Below the pieces are notes generated by a model. That model was not told the DNA's origin. It made no database searches and saw only the letters and a list, made by a program, of their open reading frames with translations. From positions 3,720,001 through 3,784,000 of the forward strand of contig NC_092405.1 in the NCBI RefSeq assembly GCF_009017415.1: DNA of 64,000 nucleotides, read 5' to 3'. The stretch comes from Aspergillus flavus. Its lineage: Eukaryota; Ascomycota; Eurotiomycetes; Eurotiales; Aspergillaceae. The position numbers were made by a program, and so were the translations under genes. Shown one piece after another: positions 47,221 to 58,972 of this stretch; the first letter of the stretch is position 1; every line of letters begins with the position of its first letter.

Positions 47221-50200
47221 ATGAGATCTAAAGTCCACCATATCTGCAATCGCAAGGGCAAGGAGAAGGAAAAGCAAGAATCCGAATTACCATCCTCTCT
47301 TGCGCCGGCCATCGTCGATCCCCAAGAACAGGCAGACAGCGAGCCTGCTGTGAAGCCTCCCATTATCGAGGTGCAAAGTATTGGTGAAGCTTCAGCTAGT
47401 GGAGCTATTCTGGATGAGTCAACGCTGCCCGAGCCTCTTTCTCTTCAGACATGCGGCGAAGATGATAATCGCGAACAGATCAAACCTGAGACTCCGGAAC
47501 GACCCCAAAATGCTAAACGTGACTTGTGGCACGAGGCCTATGTAAGGCTGGCTCCCGAGCTTCAAGAGAACCTGAAAAGCCTTGGCTTTGATCAGCAGAG
47601 TCCTGAACCTGTGAAGCAGCGGATAGAAGGCGTCCTAGCTGAAGCCAAAAGGCAACGGGACAAATGTGAAGAGAAAGATTGGATCATCAAGGTTGGAGAT
47701 CATGAGATCAAAGTTCGCGATACAGCGGTGCAGATAATCGGGTGGGTTACAAAGATCGGAGACCTTGCTGTTGGATTCGCTCAGCCAGCAGAAGGGCCCT
47801 GGTCCGTGATCAAGCTTCTTCTAGGTGTGAGTTCCCCACCATTGTAGCCAGTCCGACCAACACTAACTTCTGGCATTAGGGCATCGAAGTCTATGACAAA
47901 GAAAAGGGTTCCTTGCTTTCTATTGTAGAAAACGTTACCCGTGTGATATATTCCGGCCAGATTTACAAGTCTATCTACAAGTTGGATAAAGCCGGAGTGG
48001 AGCCTACTAGTCGACTCTATGATGTTCTGGTGGAGCTTTACAACTTTATATTGGAGCTGGTGATCAAGTCAACCGACGTTTCCTCTAACACGGCTGTCCA
48101 ATTTCTAAAATCTGTGTTCGATCCAAAAAAAGCATCAGATATGCTGTGTACCTTGAGAGACCACGAATCTAGGCTTGCGGATGCCGTTCGTGTATGTGAG
48201 GCTACGGCTCAGGCGAACCTGGATTCTCTCCTACGAATAAAACTTGAGGATGCTCACATGGCACTAGTCGGTGTTACTCATCGAATTGAAAACGTAGTGC
48301 AGCGAATGGACGATCAAGAGCGGGACAAGTTACTTTCCTGGATATCAGACATAAAGTACGGCAATCACCATGACCACGTAGTGGAAAGAAGAACACCCGA
48401 AACCGGAACGTGGCTGATACGACATGAAACATTCCGCGAATGGAGGGATTCGGCTTCATCTGGCATACTGTGGCTTCGAGGATATCGTGAGTCCCAAATA
48501 GCCCTTTGCCTTGCCCAGAGACTGTTCTTCTGACTAGCCTTAGCTGGCACCGGTAAAACGTTCCTTACATCTCACGTCATTGACCACACCTCTGCAAATT
48601 CTACCTGCACTCAGAACCAGGACTTTGCCTTCTTCTACTGTTACAGAGAAGAGGAATTACGGAGAAAGTCACTGCACGTGCTTCGATGCTTCGTTCGGCA
48701 GCTTGCTGGTCCCTTGAGCGACTGTCAATCGGTACGGATCAGTCTTCAAGAGGCATGGAGGGCTGCCAAGGATAGGGGATCCGACCTAAACCTTGATGCA
48801 TGTAAAGCCCAGTTACTTTCATCCTTCAACCTATACTCAAAGACTATCATTGTGCTAGATGCTTTAGATGAAGTTGCTGTCAATGAACGACGCCAATTGA
48901 TACGAGTGCTTGATGAGCTTGACTCACAGTCCACGAGCACGGTCAAAGTCTTCATTGCGAGTCGACCTGATGGAGATATTTCGTTCCAATTTGCGTCGAA
49001 GCCTAATGTGCAGATTAGGGCTGCAGACAACATGGAGGACATTGACAAATTTGTTACTAACAAGCTTGACAAAAATTACCGCTTTGGCAGACTTACCATC
49101 ATACCTGAAGATTGACATTAGGAAGGCTCTTTTAAGTGGTTGTGACAATATGTAAGGCATCAACTATTTCTAAGCAACTATGCCACTAACATGAGTGGCT
49201 AGGTTTCAGTGGGCAGCTCTTCACCTCGCCCAGATTGAGCAGCTAGCTGGCGACGAAGATTCCATTTATTATGCTCTTAACCATCTTCCACGAGGATTGG
49301 AAAAGACATATGACCAGATCTACGGCCAAATACAACAGCTGGCACCGCCAACCAGGCAAAAAGTACAGAATGCCCTCATGTGGGTGATGTTCGCTAATCG
49401 CCCACTGAGGAGTGATGAACTTCTGGCTGCTATCCGCATGAATGTCGAGACGGGCGACATAAAGTTAACCAGCCATATCACTGAGAAGCCATTGTAATCA
49501 TTCAGTCAAAGTCTCCTTGTAGTTGATTCCAAGAAGTATGTGTGGAGATTGTCCCATCTTTCTGTTGTTGAGTATTTCGAACGTCGCCAGACCTTGCTGG
49601 ACCGACCGGCTCGCTTCAATTGTGGCAGTGTTTGCTTGTCATTTCTCATCGAGGCTTATGGCAAATTGAATGACCATTCTGCTTCAGTTCATCCGAGCTC
49701 ATCAGCGGTGACGGTATTCCCTGGCGACAAGCTGGACATCAATAACCCGTTCCACCAATATGCCAAGCAACATTGGCCTGTGCATTTTCGCAACAATGTG
49801 CCAGATGATCACTCGAAGAGGATATTAAAGAGATTCCTCGGTTCACCACAGGAAAGCAGCCCATACTTTCGACATTGGATACAATATATATTTAAGCACC
49901 AAGACTCCTTCGAATTACCGTATGGTAATGGGAGAGTGTCCCAGGATGATCTAGAGCTCATTGACACACCGGTCCTTGCTATGGCATGGCTCGGACTGTA
50001 TCACCCACTTCAGGAGTGGTGGGAAGACGAGCACATTGACCTGTTGCTCGAAAACAATAGGGGAGAAACCTTGATTGCTATAGCTGTTCGCGTGCGTTGT
50101 GAACCCTTATGCAAAAAGCTTGTATCCAGATTGCCCAAAGACCAGCGTACAAGGGGCTGTGGATGTGCTCTTATTATAGCAGCCAAACAAGGGGACGAGA

Positions 50201-51207
50201 ACCTCGTAAGGTTTCTAGTCCAGGAGGGAAATGCAAATGTCAACTTAGTGGCACGCGGCTTTACAACCGCTCTTTGTGAGGCATGCGTGATAGGAGCGCT
50301 GAATATTGTCAAATATCTAGTGGAGGAAGCACAGGGCAGTGTTGATGTTCGAACAGAATGCGATAACTACATCAGTGCACTTGCTGCTGCATGCCATAGT
50401 GACTCTGCTAGCAGGCTGGAGCTTGTGAAATATCTATTGGAGGAAGCAGGTGCGGTGGTCGATCCACCGCTAGTGTCTGGCCTTGCAAACAGCGCACTTG
50501 GCATCGCGTCCAGTATAGGGCCACTAGATCTTGTCAAATATCTAGTGGAGAAGGGTAATGCTGATGTCAACTTACAATTAGAAGGCTGGCGTTGTTCACA
50601 TGGCACCGCACTAGCCGCGGTAATCAGACGGAGATTGGAGATTATCAAGTATCTAGTGACCGAGGTGCATGCTGACGTCAACCAGCAGCTCCGGTTTGGA
50701 CACACCAACACCGCACTTACCACGGCTGTTGAGACGGGGTCAAGGGATATTGTCCAGCTCCTCGTGGAAGAGGGAAATGCTAATATAAACTTGCAGTTTA
50801 CCTGCGGTGGCGATAGAAACTTCGGCAGTACCCTTGAGTATGCTATAGCATACTCCAGCTTAATCGGTACGGACATTCTAATGTATCTGGTATCACAAGG
50901 AATTGCAGATGTGAATATCAAGCCCAATCCATTAGGTCGTGCAATCTGCCTTGAAGATCAACAAAGTGTTCAGATTTTGCTCTCAGCTGGAGCATCAGTG
51001 GACTTCAGATGGAATAACGGATCACTTTTAAGGGTCCCGAATTCCAATCTAAAGCAGATCCAGTATAGCGGTGGGGGTAGAGCGGAGGTAGTTGATATGC
51101 TACGAAAAGCGGATCCTGATCAGTGGAATGATGAAGCTGTAGAGCAAATACCTTGGCCGAAGCCCATAGAGCTATCATTAAATTTCACCATGTTGATGTT
51201 TGCATAA
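47221..51207 (+). pseudogene. NACHT-ankyrin (fungal NLR/STAND) protein gene with a frameshift and a stop
   Basis: Exons 47221-47826, 47880-48486, 48544-49151 and 49203-51207. Domains in order: a charged N-terminus; a helical region of the kind found before NACHT domains in fungal STAND proteins (DLWHEAYVRLAPELQ to about 48230); the NACHT domain with Walker A GYPGTGKT formed across intron 2, Walker B IIVLDALDE and VFIASRPDGD; a winged-helix region with FQWAALHLAQIEQL and LSHLSVVEYFE; then at least seven ankyrin repeats (50160-50940) with patterns such as DLVKYLVEKGNADVN. Two lesions occur. One extra A in the run 49071-49075 shifts the frame. A TAA at 49495-49497 lies in the resumed frame, with clear family sequence on both sides. 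Fungal NLRs act in allorecognition and immunity. This allele is probably dead, or the two defects are errors. Confidence 0.8.
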
Positions 51208-52008
51208 GGCACAAGTTTATCAACAGGTATATGGATAATCACATGTATCGCTATGCGGCGTGTTGAAAGTTGAGGCTGTTATTGTTTAGCCCACTGAATG
51301 ACCTACAAGACAACATCGTATGTAGAGCTAAGTGGACCTTCTAATTCTCAGTGTGTATCTCAGGCATGCAGAGTAGCAGTCTCAGTTGTCCATATAGCAT
51401 CCCTTATCATCTAGTCAGACTTATAGCTTGTCCGGTCTATCATCCAATTATTCCTCCAGTCAGTCAGGTGTAGGCTGGACCCACTGTTTTCCCGAAACTT
51501 AGTCGAAAGTACGGCGCAGGAATCAGGCAACGTGTACCACGGTTTGAATTAGGCGTAGCTATGGTGCAGCTATTTAATTGGAGCATGGTCGGATTACCCT
51601 ATCAGCAATAAATCTTGGCTCCGCGCGTAAGTATTCTCGGGTCGGTGGGCTGACTTCGTCAAACAGAGCTCTTCTTCAAATCTGTGATGGTGAATCTCGG
51701 CCAGCGTCGACCTCGCTTCAGCTTTCCAACGTCGGCAACTCAATGCTAGCTGTTTAACCAATCAAACGAGTTGATCTGAGCCCACGATAGATAACCGCGT
51801 CATTGTATTGGCAATCTTAGAGAATTTAAAGTCTAGACTCCTCCATATGTAGTTGAACATGCTAAGTTTAACCATATACTGAAAGTTAGAACAGTCTCGC
51901 CAAAGCGACAAGTTATATATCAATCTACTCAATTCCACCCCTCTATCTCCACCGCACAAACACCTACACCCAAGTCGTCTGTTATTATACCTCTTCATAA
52001 TCGACAAA
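51208..52008. other. Gap
   Basis: No gene was recognised between the NACHT-ankyrin gene and the GFA-domain gene. Confidence 0.4.
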
Positions 52009-52504
52009 ATGCCAACCGGATCCTGCCTCTGCCAAACAGTCAAATACGAGTATGACGTGGAGCCCCTCTCAAAGGTACCTATAACCCCAATCCCCGTACC
52101 ACAGTGACCATTCCTTAGCTACACAAAAACATCCAAAGCTCACCCAATACATCCAGGCCGTCTGTCACTGCCTAACCTGCCGCAAGCTCAGCAGCGGCAG
52201 CTCAGCGAACCTCCTGATCCCTGAAAGCCATTTCCGCATCACATCTGGTTCCCCCAAAACTTACTCAATGACCCATGAGAGCGGCATGAACTTGACGACG
52301 CGTTTCTGCGAGAACTGTGGAAGCTTGTTATACAAAACCGGTGATCGCGAGGGATTTGAAGGAGCGGTCATTGTTTTAGCTGGAACGCTGGATAACACAG
52401 AGGATTTTGAGAAGGCTAAGCCTGAGGCGGAGTTCTTTGTTAAGCATCGGGTGGGATGGTGGCCTGGTTTGGGCTTTGCGACGCAGTTGAAGGAGTTTGA
52501 GTAA
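52009..52504 (+). CDS. GFA/CENP-V-fold zinc protein
   Basis: Exons 52009-52074 and 52157-52504 with an 82-nt intron give 137 aa, normal for the family (PF04828, glutathione-dependent formaldehyde-activating-like). Zinc ligands are visible: SCLCQTVKYEY at the N-terminus, VCHCLTCRKLSSGS right after the splice (CxCxxC), and TRFCENCGSLLYK (CxxC). The fold carries a structural zinc and sometimes a catalytic zinc. Known members act on S-hydroxymethyl-glutathione or are of unknown role. Fungal genomes carry many. No signal peptide is present and all ligands are intact. The exact substrate is unknown. Confidence 0.87.
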
Positions 52505-53931
52505 GGTTAGTGGTACTTTTGATATTAGGAGTTGGGATTGTCTGGTTTTGTTATTTCCTTTAGTTCAAATATGGGTCTTGCTAATGTGTGTGGAGGCGGT
52601 GTTGCTGTATTGTTGGTACTTGGTGTACGTCATGGTTTATTCGCTTTATGACTCTAGGTGATGGACAAAATGAAGTAAAACCGTATTATCACATTTTCTG
52701 AACAAATAATGGCTGGGATAACCAGATTTGAGACCGCAAAAGTGTTGATACAACTTCACGGGGTATGATAGTCATGTCTGAGCTTGACCGAAACAGCTCA
52801 TGGCCGAGGAAAGCCCACAAACCAAGCTGTAATGCCCAATCCGCCGTTAGAAGCTCCATGGGAGTGTTTCTCTACCTTCCTACCATAATACGGGTAGATC
52901 ATCTGGCTTCATGGAACATTCAGGTTCGCCGGAAATCTTAACGCAGTCAACAACAGCTAATCACCAATCCTGAAAGAACAACCCCACCGAGATTCATAAC
53001 CCATCTAAACTCTAAGCGCAATAGAGCATTGTATCAGACGCTCATCTCCGTTGCTATGTCCGAGATAAGAAGGTTTGATCACCCCACGAGACATTGATGT
53101 TCAATCATTTTGACAGTCTCATGGGAGCTGCTAGTGTCGTTTAATTGGAGAACCAATAGCCGCCCTAATTAGTGTCCCTTCTCATCAACTGAGTAGGACC
53201 GGGCCTTTGGATCCTCGCCGACATTCAGGATTAATGAGTGCTAGCAGCGTATCCAGTATGTCCTCGTCAGAAGGTGACTATTAAGCCACGTTTGAGTCTT
53301 GACGAGGCGTACTGAAGGGGGACATTTTGGGACGTGGGTACATAGCCTCCTTACAAAAGCGACTCAGTCCACCTTGCATTGTCGTGCATTATGTTGATAG
53401 GACAGAAAAGGTCACTCCCATCGAGGGGACAATCAAGGTGATGCTCCACCCTGACTGGGCACAATCCGGGCAGAAGGCACAAATTCAGACATAACGTGGC
53501 ATTGCCCTATCGCAAGTAGCGTCAGCTGTTAGCAGCTAGAGATCTCGCCCGGTCCTAAAGCGCGTTTGGTTTCCAACCACGTCATAGTAGACCTGTGGTG
53601 GCTTGTGTGGCAAAGGCTCGTATTCTGGCCAAGACGATGAACGCGAGGCTGCGGGCGTCCCGTGACGATCGACTGCCGTCCACGGATGCTCAACCGCTAG
53701 TCTGCAATAGGAAGGCTCGTATTCCTTCCGTCCAATAAGGTTCTTCCAGCGGAAGCTTAATTTAAGCGAGTACGATCAGGGCGCAGCATCGATAGCATCA
53801 TCTATATAAACCAGGTCAGAGATACAGATATTGATGAGTTACGGTATTCTCATTGACATCTACTTTCTACTTATATTCACATACAAACAAATCAGTACTC
53901 TATACCTCCTTCCAGTTCCAGAACTTCAGAT
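52505..53931. other. Gap of about 1.4 kb
   Basis: No gene was recognised. A TATATAAACC near 53801-53811 is a plausible TATA box for the gene starting at 53932. Confidence 0.45.
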
Positions 53932-54666
53932 ATGGATACCAAACACGAATCCAAAGAGTATGCAACCAGCATCCACAGCGTTGCATCCACAACAACCACA
54001 CTACTAGACACATCAAAGGGCAGCTTCCTCGAAGGCAAGCGATTTCGTGTCGAAGCAAAGGGTATCCGTGCACTCCGCCCACCCATGCCCATGAGACAGA
54101 ATGAAATCCCCATCTACACCGCCGACGGTTCCCTAGCATATACAGCTACCAAAGCAAAGGCCATGTCGAGTCACACCATCCTCGCTTCCCCCAAACACGG
54201 AGACCTCTTCTCCATTGATTTTAAACCAGGTTGCTGTCCCTGGATCCGCTTTTTGAATCCCATCGAAGGGGACGTCATCCCGGAGATTGCCTTGGAGGGG
54301 AAATTGACCACCCGGGCCATGTCATTTACACCTCCGGAGGGGGGGTGTAAATGGGAATGGAAGTACTCGATAATTGACTCTCCGAGTGGGGGTAAGCTTA
54401 AGGCTTTGTGTTTGGAGAAGATAGATGGGTCAGAATGTGGAAAAGCTACACGGATCGCCTATCTTCTCCGAAGTCCAGATACGCGTGCGACAGGTTCGTC
54501 TTGTTGTTCCGCTGGGAATGGGGGTCAACTTGTAATTAGTCCGGATGTTGACCTAAGCATGGTGGAGGAAGCTCTGGTAATTGCAACTTGTTTGGTCATG
54601 TTGCGCAGGGAAAGAGATCGTCGCAGGTTTATTCAGGCTATGGTTATTGGGGGTATGGGCAGTTGA
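53932..54666 (+). CDS. Conserved fungal protein of unknown function, 244 aa
   Basis: Single exon, good ATG. The N-terminus is Ser/Thr-rich (SIHSVASTTTTLLDTS). The core begins with GKRFRVEAKGIRALRPP, then EIPIYTADGSLAYTATKAKA and SSHTILASPKHGDLFSIDF, a beta-strand-rich pattern reminiscent of tubby/LURP-like barrels. A Trp-rich block (CKWEWKY) follows, then a Cys pair and a C-terminal helix VEEALVIATCLVMLRRERDRR. I recognise it as a family shared among moulds but know no function. There is no signal peptide. The barrel assignment is tentative. Confidence 0.65.
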   Translation: MDTKHESKEYATSIHSVASTTTTLLDTSKGSFLEGKRFRVEAKGIRALRPPMPMRQNEIPIYTADGSLAYTATKAKAMSSHTILASPKHGDLFSIDFKPGCCPWIRFLNPIEGDVIPEIALEGKLTTRAMSFTPPEGGCKWEWKYSIIDSPSGGKLKALCLEKIDGSECGKATRIAYLLRSPDTRATGSSCCSAGNGGQLVISPDVDLSMVEEALVIATCLVMLRRERDRRRFIQAMVIGGMGS

Positions 54667-55844
54667 GATGACTTTGGTTTGCTCTACCACTGGCACTTTG
54701 TTTCTTAAATAGATGTTTTATGACGTTTTTCCAACTTACCATGATTATATATGCTATTTTTTGGCGCCTGATCAAGAGAAAAAGGTGACCCTTCCATACA
54801 ACGCCGATAGGACACACTTCAGGGAAACCGATAATAAAGTCTTGCATTTCAACTCAGAAAAACCAAACTTCATCATATTCTGTCTCATTAACATGCTTCC
54901 CCATATGACCGTTTAACCCAAGACACCCAGTGTGTCTGTCGACCCATCTAGGCATCGCACCAGGTTACGTATCTCGCATACCCTTATTCAATAGCCCTCG
55001 TGAGGTTGTATAGATCTTTCGTCCTTGCATTTCTCAGACCCGCAGTGTCCATATGCGCTAGGCTATATCGAGCACAGATGTTGAATCCCCACACTTCAAG
55101 CCTTGTTTCGTATAATGCCGGATAAATATTCCGTACTGAAGCCAGATATGTATTGGTTACCCCTCATATCCACACACTGCTTCCTTGATGCCGCATGTCA
55201 ATGTTCTTCTTATGAATAGGGTGCAGTATAGATCAACCTGTAGACTAGCTAAGGTTATCGGTACGGGCAAAGTGAATAGTAGTAAAAGAGAGAAGAACAA
55301 CAATGTACAGTAGGATTGAACCACGATGAGGGGCGCATCTGGACCTTGCCTTAACCCGCGGAATTTCAAGGTTCTAGCAGCAGTTTACCGATCATGTCAA
55401 CCATTCCGACATCGTGTGAAAGATAGCTGGTCCCAGTGAATCGGTTCGCTTAAAATCGTGGTTTCAACTAGGTTCCAATAGGCCCACTCTCAGTTTTGTC
55501 CTCCCCTAAGCGAGATAGTCACATTATGTTCTAGCTTATTTAGTCCCGTCTATAATACCAACAGACCTCAAAGATCGAAGATCTTAGCCTTTTGTCCCCC
55601 TAGCGTCTCAGATCCATCCACTGACCGCAACTTATAGAGGGAATGTCGGACACAGAAGATTACAGAATACCACGAAGTATATTCATGTACCCAATCTCGT
55701 TAGATTGGTATCTTTAGACCGACATGTCCTAATCTCGGGTATTCCAACTTCAGCACCCACCACCCGACCTAGTTGAACCTTTGCTACTTCCTCCCCCACT
55801 ATCGCCTCCCTCATTCAATAACCTTAGATTATTCCTTCGTCAGT
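54667..55844. other. Gap of about 1.2 kb
   Basis: No gene, RNA or repeat was recognised. Confidence 0.4.
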
Positions 55845-56526
55845 ATGGATATGACCAAACTTGAAGGCAAGGTAAGCGCCGAAATAACGTCTAGGCCTTG
55901 GTCGAGCTGACTCTTCTGCCTGTCGGCGTCAAGCTTCCGTCAGGTTCTTTGGACTTTACCGTCTTTGAATGTATTCTCAGCTTAGACGGTTCCGATGACA
56001 ACGATTCCGGCCAGAATCTAGTCTTTGGCTTCTTGGGGAAGGCAGAGGAAACCTTCGACTCGATCGAGGAGTCCCTGTGAGTAAAATACCTACTACCTCT
56101 TATACCCCCTTTTCTCCCAGGTTTCTGAACCATCGTCATGTAGTCTGTACACTCCACGAGCCCTTTCTTCTCCCCCCCCTTTAAGACAACGTAATTCGAA
56201 GTATTATAATCTAGCTAACATGATGTTTCTCCTATCCTCTATCTCGATAGTGAGGAGGACTTTTAGACTATATCAGAATATGCTTCCTCTCTTTGACAAC
56301 CATCAAGGTACTTGGGTTGATCAAGGTCACGGATGGATTGCTCACGGTTGAGCGTTACAGCTTGGGACAAAATGAAGATCGGACTGAAGCACCGGATTCT
56401 GATGATCTTGACTTGCGTCTTGAACGCGTCACGAAAGCCTACGATATTGTTAAGAATGACTATGGGGATGTCGAAGGTCCCCTTAGAGAGTTTTACGAGG
56501 AATTGGGAGACCAGAAGGGCAATTGA
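55845..56526 (+). CDS. Small acidic protein of unknown function, structure uncertain
   Basis: Tentative model: exons 55845-55871, 55895-56076 and 56277-56526, giving 152 aa with phases that agree. The middle exon encodes VELTLLPVGVKLPSG and ECILSLDGSDDNDSG. The last encodes LRLERVTKAYDIVKNDYGDV and an acidic tail. The coding look (acidic, regular strand/helix alternation) is good, but I recognise no family. The first 'intron' (GTAAGC...TCTAG) is only 23 nt, below the usual spliceosomal minimum, so the 5' end may be wrong or the intron damaged. The second would be 200 nt. It ends about 300 nt from the convergent peptide-precursor gene. Confidence 0.4.
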
Positions 56527-56833
56527 TTCTGGTTGGATTACCACTCCATGCGCCGTTTCAACGGTAACGTAATTCGTCCCGAAAATACATATTAAATCAA
56601 GAGTATCTTAATGATATAGCTTGAATAGTCTGTTCAAAACGCTCAATATAAATTGCCAATATCCTAACTGAGGAACTCTGAGGGTTAAGCTTCTTCAGCT
56701 TTATTTCAAGTAGATACTAGAAATACCAAGGTGCTGGTTTAAACAGGCTGGCAGCGCTGGGCTAGGAACATGAACTTGCCCTTATCTGGTTCACATGGTG
56801 TAAAAGGCCATCCTCCCCAGTCGTGTGGGGTGA

Positions 56834-57818
56834 TTAATGAGGACCTGCTCCGACTACAACATCTGGGTGGATGACAGTCCCATCGCTAGGGACAAGTATA
56901 CCCTGTAATTCGAGCATTAGTCACGTCAGATATCAGACGATCTTCCAGATCTTCAACCAAGCCTTAAACCCCCATTGCCCCCTTTCCATCCCCCTGTTAA
57001 AAGTTCTTGTGGGCACATATGGGCAGACTTACACGCTCTTCAATCGGGTTCCCAAGTTCCAAACCCCCCTTATCGTTTTCCTGTTAGCAGTGGTTTCGAA
57101 TGTGTCTAGATAAGCTTACCCGTTCGGCGATCGGGCGTCCGTATCCCTTTATATTCTTTTATTAGCAGTAGTTCCACACCAGTTAAGACAGACTTACCCT
57201 CTCTTCAACCCAGCCGCCAGCGCCAGCAGCAGCCCCCTTTTCAATCTTTTATCAGTAATCTATTCAACAGCGTATGGGATCATGTATTCTCACCCGTTCA
57301 GCAATCGGCTTCTTAATCAAGGCCTCTCCCTTTTTATCTTTGTTAGGACATCTCTCAAGGGGTCCAGGCAGACTTACTCGTTTTTCGATTGGGACGCTAG
57401 GCGTCAGTCTGGCCTGCCCACTCAGCTGTTAGTACTCTATCAATGAGAGTATACAAATCACTTCTCACCCGCTCAACGACCGGCTTCTTCAACGCGAGGC
57501 CCTTTAGAATTTTAGTTAGGAATCTTCTCGGCATATTCAGGTAGGCTTACGCGTTCTTTCACCAAGCCACTAGCAATTCCCTTTTCATTCTTCTATCAGT
57601 AATCCATATGAAAACACAAGATTCTGATCCTGGCACACTTACTCGTTCCTCAATCGGGGTGCTGGGTGTTATTCTGCCCTTCAGTTCTCCTGTTAGCATC
57701 AGTCCAAAACTGCATTGTACTGTATGTGTCGTACCCGCTCATGGATCGAGTTGTCCGGGACAGGGGCGGCCATGATGGCACCGGCGAAGAATGTGAGCAA
57801 GATAGCAGAAAGCTTCAT
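56834..57818 (-). CDS. Micro-exon secreted repeat-peptide precursor (candidate RiPP precursor)
   Basis: Exon 1 (57818-57735) encodes the signal peptide MKLSAILLTFFAGAIMAAP and ends in HER. Eight micro-exons follow: 57678-57643, 57580-57551, 57501-57469, 57413-57378, 57329-57294, 57236-57198, 57146-57120 and 57068-57033. The last coding exon is 56902-56834. A further exon of 12 nt (56981-56970) is possible. All lengths are multiples of three and all introns are phase 0 (about 48-62 nt, branch CTAAC/CTGAT-like, acceptors mostly AAG). Micro-exons encode 9-13 residues, mostly starting with Gly and ending in ER or KR, usually after PI/PV-x, for example GRITPSTPIEER, GYGRPIAER and GLALKKPVVER. The total is about 141 aa. 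Signal peptide plus repeats ending in KR/ER suggests secretion and kexin-type cutting. The adjacent UstYa gene suggests a modified peptide. Cleavage at ER and the final product are inference. Confidence 0.72.
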
Positions 57819-57942
57819 TTTTTAATTCGGGTGTATTCGATAAGATAGGGAGGAGGTGTTGATAATTGCAGTGTGAGATGAGATCTGGTGTGAAATTCAG
57901 ATGAATGCAGTGTTGGCTACGAGTGCCGGTGGGATGTTGACC

Positions 57943-57949
57943 TATATAT
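57943..57949 (-). promoter_or_regulatory. TATA-like box of the peptide-precursor gene
   Basis: TATATAT lies about 125 nt upstream of the ATG at 57818 on the minus strand, a usual distance for a fungal TATA element with a short leader. Confidence 0.4.
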
Positions 57950-58972
57950 CAGTCCTGCTATATGATTGAAAAGATCGCCTCCCACCAGGTCACGCAGATT
58001 GCATTGCGTGATCGGGGATGTAAGCTGCGACAGATCATGAGCGGTGAGAAAAAGCCTGCATTTGTAAGGACTATCCAGTGCGATAAAAAAGTAGACCTAG
58101 GTGGTGATTCGACAATACTCGTTGGATTGTACTGACCTAAGAATATTATTGAATATATGAATGTTCATTGCATGAGATCCGTCATGTGAGGGATCAATAA
58201 TCATCTGACGTGGTTATGTGGATTTCTCAATGATCTTCAGTTTGGCTGGCATGATTAGACCTTCTGTCAATAATCTACACTTTCTATACTCCAATTTTCA
58301 GAAGATGACGAATCAGCGCCCTGCTCGGAGTTCCCCGTGTTCCTCTTCCAAGAGAATGCATGCATGCGAGTAGGCACTAGCAAAGTGTGCAGCTCAGCGA
58401 TCTGCCTTAGAGGGCAGGGCAATTACTGCATGGTGAAAGTTTTACTGCTAAGGAGCTACATGTACACGTTTGCTCTATATCTACTAAACTCACTCCCGTT
58501 ATGTCCACTACAGTTCATGAAATACACCACTGCTAGACATACGTGTAACCACATAGCCAATTCAATAATATAGCAAAGTAACAACCTACGGGAGAGAGTT
58601 CATAATGGCGTGTGCAGGTGACATATCATATCACGTCGAGTACACGTTACTTCACCGCTGGTTGTTCTGGCACCTATCTACATGATAACATTTATGATTG
58701 TCCTACACTGCATGATCTATGGATTCTTAATAGTCTAGCACATTCCCTGTAGCCAATGCTCATGCCACTATCGTCACAACCCTTGATACCTTGCAGATGG
58801 GACGTCACCATTAAGCTAGGGGCTAACGCACCGATCACCCCCGAAGTATGTCCAAGATCGAACGTTCCTCGGCTGAACAATAGCCTCTAGTATTCCCTAA
58901 CATAACCAAATCTGCTCAGATCCCAACATCCACCACCCACCTTCTACAAAAATCTAAGCCCAACATACCAAA
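57950..58972. other. Divergent promoter region of precursor and UstYa genes
   Basis: About 1 kb without a gene. A frame at 58337-58573 shows no domain. The two genes are transcribed away from this region, so shared regulation is possible. Confidence 0.45.
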
